The notes under the pieces: generated by a model | Databases searched by the model: none | What the model saw: the letters and a program-made list of their open reading frames with translations, nothing else | What the model was told of the DNA's origin: nothing | Part shown: one piece after another, positions 6,376 through 10,038 of the stretch | Layout: each line of letters opens with the position of its first letter | How positions within the stretch are numbered: the first letter of the stretch is position 1 | Source: an uncultured bacterium | GTDB taxonomy: Bacteria > Cyanobacteriota > Vampirovibrionia > Gastranaerophilales > Gastranaerophilaceae | Length of the DNA: 10,038 nt | NCBI GenBank assembly: GCA_949286405.1 | Contig: CASECH010000198.1 | Location: 1-10,038, forward strand | Reading direction: 5' to 3' | Made by a program: the position numbers and the translations under genes

Positions 6376-6428
6376 TACCTGCTTTAAAAATTTCTCTTAA
6401 AGTGTTATGTTAAATCTACTTTTTGCTA

Positions 6429-6457
6429 TTGATTTATAGAATTTAAAATTGTAAAAT
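6429..6457 (+). promoter_or_regulatory. Probable promoter of the VKOR-DsbA / queH operon
   Basis: TTGATT (6429-6434), a 17-bp spacer and TAAAAT (6452-6457) match consensus at four and five of six positions. The start is expected near 6464, just before the GGGAG ribosome site at 6469-6473, so the leader would be only about 16 bases. Confidence 0.55.
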
Positions 6458-6479
6458 AAATTTAAAATGGGAGAGATAT

Positions 6480-7682
6480 ATGGAAAGAACAGTTAATTTG
6501 AAGAAAAAGATTGCAATAGCGGTTTTAGTATTAATCGGCATAATAACTACCATCAAATTGGCGATAATATATCACGAGGCTAATTTTAATCCTTATGCAT
6601 TACCTAGCTTTTGTACTATAAATGAATTTGTTGATTGTGATGGTGTAGCAAAAACTTCTGAATCACAGTTTTTGGGTGTTCCATTAGCATATTGGGGATT
6701 ATTCTTATATTCCTTTATATTTTTATTGTTGTTTGTAGATAAACTTAAAAATGTTAAATTTTTAAAATTTTTGGAAGTATTCAAAAATCCTCTTGATTAT
6801 ATAGCGTCGCTTGGTGTAATTTCTTTTACAATTTCAATGGGACTGTTGTGCATAAGTTTATTTGAAATACACAAATTGTGTATTTTATGTGCAGCAACAT
6901 ATACTTTAAATCTTATAATAGGTATTGTTGCAGCAGATTTTAAAAACGGAGGATTTATAAAAGCATTTAAACAAAGTTTTATTGACTTTTTTGATGCTGT
7001 AAAGCAAAAAAAATATTTAGTATCTTTTATAGTGGTTATGCTTTTAACTTCTGCAGGTTTAGCTTATACAAGACTTACATATAAGTTCGCACCACAAGTA
7101 AAAAGAGCTGATGAGTTCAGTGAATTTGTAAAACCAAAACATAACAGATATAAAGTTTCTGGAAATCTTTTAGGAGATGAAGATGCAAAAGTTGTGATGT
7201 ATGTCTATTCTGATTATCAATGTCCTATGTGTAGAGCACATAATATAATGATACATAAAATTGCAAAAGAATTAAAAGACATAAAAATTATTCATAAAAA
7301 TCTTCCTTTGGATATGGAGTGCAATGTATATTTAACACAACCTTTCCATGAAGGATCTTGCATGGAAGCAAGATATGCTCTTGCTGCAAAAAAACAGGGT
7401 AAATATTGGGATATGAATTCGGCATTGTTTGAGGAACTTCCAAAAACAGAACAGGAAGTCTTGAAAATTGCTCATAAACTAGGGTTAAATATTTCACAAT
7501 TAGAAGAAGATGCAAATAGTGTAGAAATTGCAAATGAATTAAGAAAACAAATAGACGAAGCAAACTCAAATGGTATAAACGGTACTCCTACATCTGTTGT
7601 TGACGGAGATATAAATGTTGGAATTCAAAGATATGATGACTATAAAGCTTGGTTAATAAAAAAAGGTGCAAAAGAAAGATAA
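6480..7682 (+). CDS. VKOR-DsbA fusion: membrane disulfide-forming oxidoreductase
   Basis: This 400-residue protein joins a vitamin K epoxide reductase (VKOR) membrane domain to a periplasmic DsbA-like thioredoxin domain. VKOR passes electrons from the thioredoxin cysteines to quinone, so the fusion both makes protein disulfides and reoxidises itself. Residues 11-31 form the first helix. The loop cysteines C45 and C53 are followed by SQFLGVP (62-68), further helices at about 69-86 and 108-128, the quinone-side CxxC (C134-C137) and helix to 151. A last helix at 179-197 leads to the DsbA-like domain at about 222-395. That domain has active-site CPMC (C248-C251), cis-Pro motif GTP (P370) and a second cysteine pair, C281/C294. 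The start is well placed after GGGAG. The fusion order is typical of cyanobacteria and relatives. It overlaps queH by 17 bases. Confidence 0.95.
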   Translation: MERTVNLKKKIAIAVLVLIGIITTIKLAIIYHEANFNPYALPSFCTINEFVDCDGVAKTSESQFLGVPLAYWGLFLYSFIFLLLFVDKLKNVKFLKFLEVFKNPLDYIASLGVISFTISMGLLCISLFEIHKLCILCAATYTLNLIIGIVAADFKNGGFIKAFKQSFIDFFDAVKQKKYLVSFIVVMLLTSAGLAYTRLTYKFAPQVKRADEFSEFVKPKHNRYKVSGNLLGDEDAKVVMYVYSDYQCPMCRAHNIMIHKIAKELKDIKIIHKNLPLDMECNVYLTQPFHEGSCMEARYALAAKKQGKYWDMNSALFEELPKTEQEVLKIAHKLGLNISQLEEDANSVEIANELRKQIDEANSNGINGTPTSVVDGDINVGIQRYDDYKAWLIKKGAKER

Positions 7683-8229
7683 TTATTCAAACTCAATAGT
7701 TTTGCATGCTTGCTGTGCAATATGTTCAGGGTATCCTATAACTTTATTAAAAGATATGGGATATCAGGTTATTGTGTATTTTTATAATCCGAATATTTAC
7801 CCTCTTAAAGAATATAATACTCGTTTGGATGCACAAAGAATTTTATGTAAAAATCTAAATGTAGAATTAATTGAGGCAGAATATGAAACAGAAAAATTTT
7901 ACCAAGCAGCAAAAGGTTTTGAATTGGAACCTGAAAAAGGCTTACGTTGTGATAAATGCTTTGAGATGCGTTTGAGGAAAACAGCAGAATTTGCAAAAAG
8001 CATAGGGGTAAAATTATTTACGACTTCTATTGTAATTAGTCCGCACAAAAATTTTACAAAATTGTCCACAATCGGAAAGACTATTTCAAAAGAATACGAC
8101 ATTGAATATCTTGATATTGATTTTAAGAAAAAAGATGGTTTTTTAAAAACAAATAAGATTTCTAAAGAGTTAAGTTTATACAGACAAAATTATTGTGGTT
8201 GCGAATTCAGTATAAGAAATAGTCGCTAG
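7666..8229 (+). CDS. queH: Epoxyqueuosine reductase QueH
   Basis: QueH removes the epoxide oxygen from epoxyqueuosine in tRNA, the last step of queuosine synthesis, using an Fe-S cluster; it replaces the unrelated cobalamin-dependent QueG. The 187-residue protein has the family's cysteine sets: HACCAIC (14-20), RCDKCFEMRL (94-103) and YCGCEFS (176-182), plus SPHKNF (125-130). The first motif has Ile where most members read CCAPC. Length is normal. The start is GTG at 7666, inside the last codons of the VKOR-DsbA gene. No better start exists before the essential HACC motif and no strong ribosome site is seen, so translation probably depends on ribosomes ending the upstream gene. No terminator is evident after it. 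Confidence 0.93.
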   Translation: MQKKDNYSNSIVLHACCAICSGYPITLLKDMGYQVIVYFYNPNIYPLKEYNTRLDAQRILCKNLNVELIEAEYETEKFYQAAKGFELEPEKGLRCDKCFEMRLRKTAEFAKSIGVKLFTTSIVISPHKNFTKLSTIGKTISKEYDIEYLDIDFKKKDGFLKTNKISKELSLYRQNYCGCEFSIRNSR

Positions 8230-8239
8230 TTATAGATTT

Positions 8240-8268
8240 TTTACAATATCATATATTTACACTATGAT
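8240..8268 (+). promoter_or_regulatory. Probable promoter of the TPR gene pair
   Basis: TTTACA (8240-8245), 17 bp, then TATGAT (8263-8268), each one base from consensus. The start would be near 8275, about 87 bases before the ATG. A second -10-like TATAAT at 8286-8291 has no good -35. The rest of the 8230-8361 gap is AT-rich with nothing else recognisable. Confidence 0.55.
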
Positions 8269-8361
8269 AATAAAAAAAAATATTATATAATGGATTTTAG
8301 AGGATGAAGTTGATTTAAGATATTTTATCATTAAAGATTAAATAAAAGAAGGAAGAAATAT

Positions 8362-9381
8362 ATGAACAAAAAAATATTGCTTTTACTAATGATTCTGTTT
8401 GTTTCAACTGGTGTATATGCTGCTCCAAACAATTTAGAAGAAATTAGTCCTAGTGAATTGTCTGGAAGTCCGAATAGTGCTTTGGCTCCTAATGCAGAGC
8501 AAGCACAAACTTCAGAAACAAATTCTCAAGTAACAACAAGCCTTGAACAGAATGTAAAATTTTATCCTAATGCTAATATAAAAAGTGGTATTTCTAAATA
8601 TAAAAAAGGAAACTATACAGGCTGTCTTCAAGAATTATATGCTTTGAGCAAAAAAGATCCTTCAAATGCTTTGGCATACTACTACATGGCAATGTCTTAT
8701 ACTAAATTGGGACTTGAATCTGACGCAGTTGATTCTTACAATAAAGTAATATCATTAAGTTCAAATAAATTCCTTGTGGACTATGCTACAAAAGGTCGTG
8801 ATTGTTTGACAGGCGGTCCTGCTTGTTTATCAGCAGATCCATCTAAAAATTCTAAAGCTGAACCTCTTAGTGATTTAGATAAATTTATTAATGCACCATA
8901 TGGAAATGGTCTGTCTCCAGAATTGAATGCTGAAATTAAGCAAAAACAGCTTCAAAATATCCAACAAACAATAAATACAAAAGAACAGCTTGAAAAGAAA
9001 GATATTCAAAAAATAAGGGATTTTGATAAAAAAAATAAATCAGAATTAGAAGTCAATGAAAAAATAGCATCAGCTTCTGTAAGTGATGAAGATATTCTAA
9101 ATGCTATAAAAACATTAAAAGATGCAGGTGTGACAGTCAACGTTCAGCCTTCAGGCATGGATATGACATCACAAATGTTTGCTCAAAATCCGCAAATGGC
9201 TGAGATGAGCCTTTTGATGGGTGGTAATAATAATAACAATAATAATATGATGAATATGATACCGTTTATGATGGCTCAATCACAAAGCGGTAAAAACATA
9301 GATCCGCGTGTAATGCAGGCTATGATAATGAATTCTATGATGCCTGATTTTAATTATAATAACAATAATAATAGATATTAG
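8362..9381 (+). CDS. Secreted TPR protein with Asn/Met-rich C-terminal tail
   Basis: This 339-residue protein starts with a signal peptide: MNKK, a hydrophobic stretch (5-18) and a likely cut after VYA at 20. A Ser/Ala-rich linker follows to about 62. TPR-like helices occupy about 70-147, with the pattern of small and aromatic residues in AYYYMAMSYTKLGLESDAV (105-123) typical of one repeat. Residues 171-250 are charged and probably helical. The last 75 residues are Met- and Asn-rich, with seven Asn in a row at 289-295, five at 333-337, and many Met between. C148 and C155 are close and could form a disulfide. It is expected in the periplasm or at the cell surface; partners are unknown. AAGGA at 8349-8353 lies eight bases before the ATG. 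The next gene follows after 7 bases. Confidence 0.85.
   Translation: MNKKILLLLMILFVSTGVYAAPNNLEEISPSELSGSPNSALAPNAEQAQTSETNSQVTTSLEQNVKFYPNANIKSGISKYKKGNYTGCLQELYALSKKDPSNALAYYYMAMSYTKLGLESDAVDSYNKVISLSSNKFLVDYATKGRDCLTGGPACLSADPSKNSKAEPLSDLDKFINAPYGNGLSPELNAEIKQKQLQNIQQTINTKEQLEKKDIQKIRDFDKKNKSELEVNEKIASASVSDEDILNAIKTLKDAGVTVNVQPSGMDMTSQMFAQNPQMAEMSLLMGGNNNNNNNMMNMIPFMMAQSQSGKNIDPRVMQAMIMNSMMPDFNYNNNNNRY
9226..9246 (+). repeat. In-frame AAT/AAC triplet repeat
   Basis: Seven Asn codons in a row, AAT three times, AAC, AAT three times, encode the poly-Asn run in the secreted TPR protein. A similar shorter run of five Asn codons ends the gene (9358-9372). Slippage would change the number of Asn without a frameshift. 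Confidence 0.7.
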
Positions 9382-9388
9382 TTAGTGT

Positions 9389-9985
9389 ATGATACTAAAT
9401 TATAAAACTGCAAAAAGAAAATTGTTGGCAGCTGATATGAATGGCTGTCAACAATTTTTTGAAAAAAACGGATATATTCTTGAATTAGCTTACACAGAGC
9501 TATTGGAAGATAATATTGATAAAGCTGAAAAACTTTTTTTATCAATAATTGATAGAGATATTCGAGCACATTGGGGAGTTGTGATGATATCATTTATTAA
9601 AGGTGTTGTAAATGATTTTTATCCATCATATTTTGAGATAAGAAATTTTCTTGAAATTGATTTGAATATTTTAATAAGTTACTATAAAGGTGATTATGTA
9701 GAAAAAATAATCAGGTATTCAGATTTTATGTTTACTATAAATCCTGAAGTATATAAGTTTGTAGGTCGTGTTTTTTGGAATACTGATTTAAAAGAGCAGG
9801 CTGAATTTTTCTTTCATAGAGCAAAAAGTTACTTTTATCATGATCCTGAGCTTCATTTTTTATTAGCAGAAATGTATTTACAAAAAAATGATAATTATCT
9901 TGCCATTGCATCTTTAAATGATTGTCTTCAAGTGCTTCCAAATTACTTTCCTGCTTGCGATTTATTAAAGAAATTAACGAAATAA
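9389..9985 (+). CDS. TPR-like repeat protein, cytoplasmic
   Basis: This 198-residue protein has no signal peptide or membrane helix. Helical-pair patterns resembling TPRs are seen near the N-terminus (about 8-50) and more clearly in the C-terminal half. There, residues 128-160 and 151-190 alternate helices with the expected spacing, for example LHFLLAEMYLQKNDNYLAIASL (in two parts, 154-165 and 166-175), followed by LPNYFPA, a typical TPR boundary with Pro. The middle, 60-120, is rich in aromatic residues and not recognised. It starts 7 bases after the secreted TPR protein with no clear ribosome site, so it is probably cotranscribed and coupled. TPRs mediate protein contacts; the specific partner is unknown. 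Confidence 0.72.
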   Translation: MILNYKTAKRKLLAADMNGCQQFFEKNGYILELAYTELLEDNIDKAEKLFLSIIDRDIRAHWGVVMISFIKGVVNDFYPSYFEIRNFLEIDLNILISYYKGDYVEKIIRYSDFMFTINPEVYKFVGRVFWNTDLKEQAEFFFHRAKSYFYHDPELHFLLAEMYLQKNDNYLAIASLNDCLQVLPNYFPACDLLKKLTK

Positions 9986-9994
9986 GAAAAAAAT

Positions 9995-10023
9995 TTGTCG
10001 AGAAAAATTGTTCGTGTTACACT
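9995..10023 (+). promoter_or_regulatory. Possible promoter for a gene beyond the right edge
   Basis: TTGTCG (9995-10000), 17 bp, then TACACT (10018-10023) preceded by TGT, an extended -10 pattern. Each hexamer matches at four of six positions. The gene it would serve is outside the window, so this is tentative. Confidence 0.3.
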
Positions 10024-10038
10024 TGTTCTGCAAAATAC

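Noticed and set aside
6593..8102. Minus-strand open frames at 6593-6784, 7288-7569, 7805-7996 and 7899-8102
   Set aside because: They lie opposite VKOR-DsbA and queH, whose catalytic motifs fix the coding strand.
9378..9941. Minus-strand open frames at 9378-9593 and 9735-9941
   Set aside because: They lie opposite the TPR-like gene and have no motif, ribosome site or promoter.
9995..10038. Possible LexA-type operator from repeated GTTC near the right edge
   Set aside because: The two GTTC copies are direct repeats, not the inverted arrangement of known LexA boxes, and the downstream gene is not visible.

Overview
The window looks like a chromosomal segment of a gut-type, non-photosynthetic relative of cyanobacteria (Gastranaerophilales / Melainabacteria), though this is inferred from gene content and not from a marker gene. 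The DNA is very AT-rich. It carries a VKOR-DsbA fusion, the arrangement typical of the cyanobacterial lineage, together with an MCE/MlaD lipid-transport protein that implies a diderm envelope, a divergent short RNA polymerase omega subunit, and large lineage-specific proteins with an SFKG motif near the N-terminus. No phage, transposon, CRISPR, rRNA or tRNA signature was seen.

Layout. At 1-67 is the C-terminal tail of a plus-strand gene, probably plsY. A bidirectional terminator (87-116) separates it from a four-gene minus-strand cluster, read from 4166 down to 102: rpoZ (omega), punA (purine nucleoside phosphorylase), a large unrecognised membrane-associated protein built from two diverged repeats, and a YkgJ-type cysteine-cluster protein. 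A hairpin between rpoZ and punA could uncouple them. From the divergent region 4167-4264 the plus strand encodes an MlaD-family protein and upp (uracil phosphoribosyltransferase), with overlapping ends. Upp converges with a minus-strand gene (5562-6314) for a protein with a degenerate MshEN-like motif pair and a C-terminal leucine zipper.

A 165-bp divergent promoter region (6315-6479) follows, with good promoter-like hexamers in both directions and a repeated TGTTAT element. Plus-strand genes then encode the VKOR-DsbA oxidoreductase overlapping queH (epoxyqueuosine reductase). After a 132-bp gap with its own promoter come a secreted TPR protein with an Asn/Met-rich tail and a cytoplasmic-looking TPR-like protein. 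A possible promoter for the next gene lies at the right edge.

How the genes fit together. punA and upp provide purine and pyrimidine base salvage. plsY and mlaD concern phospholipid synthesis and transport. VKOR-DsbA makes disulfides in the periplasm, and the secreted TPR protein downstream has a close cysteine pair that could be a substrate. queH completes queuosine in tRNA. The least explained and most interesting gene is the two-repeat protein at 676-2955.
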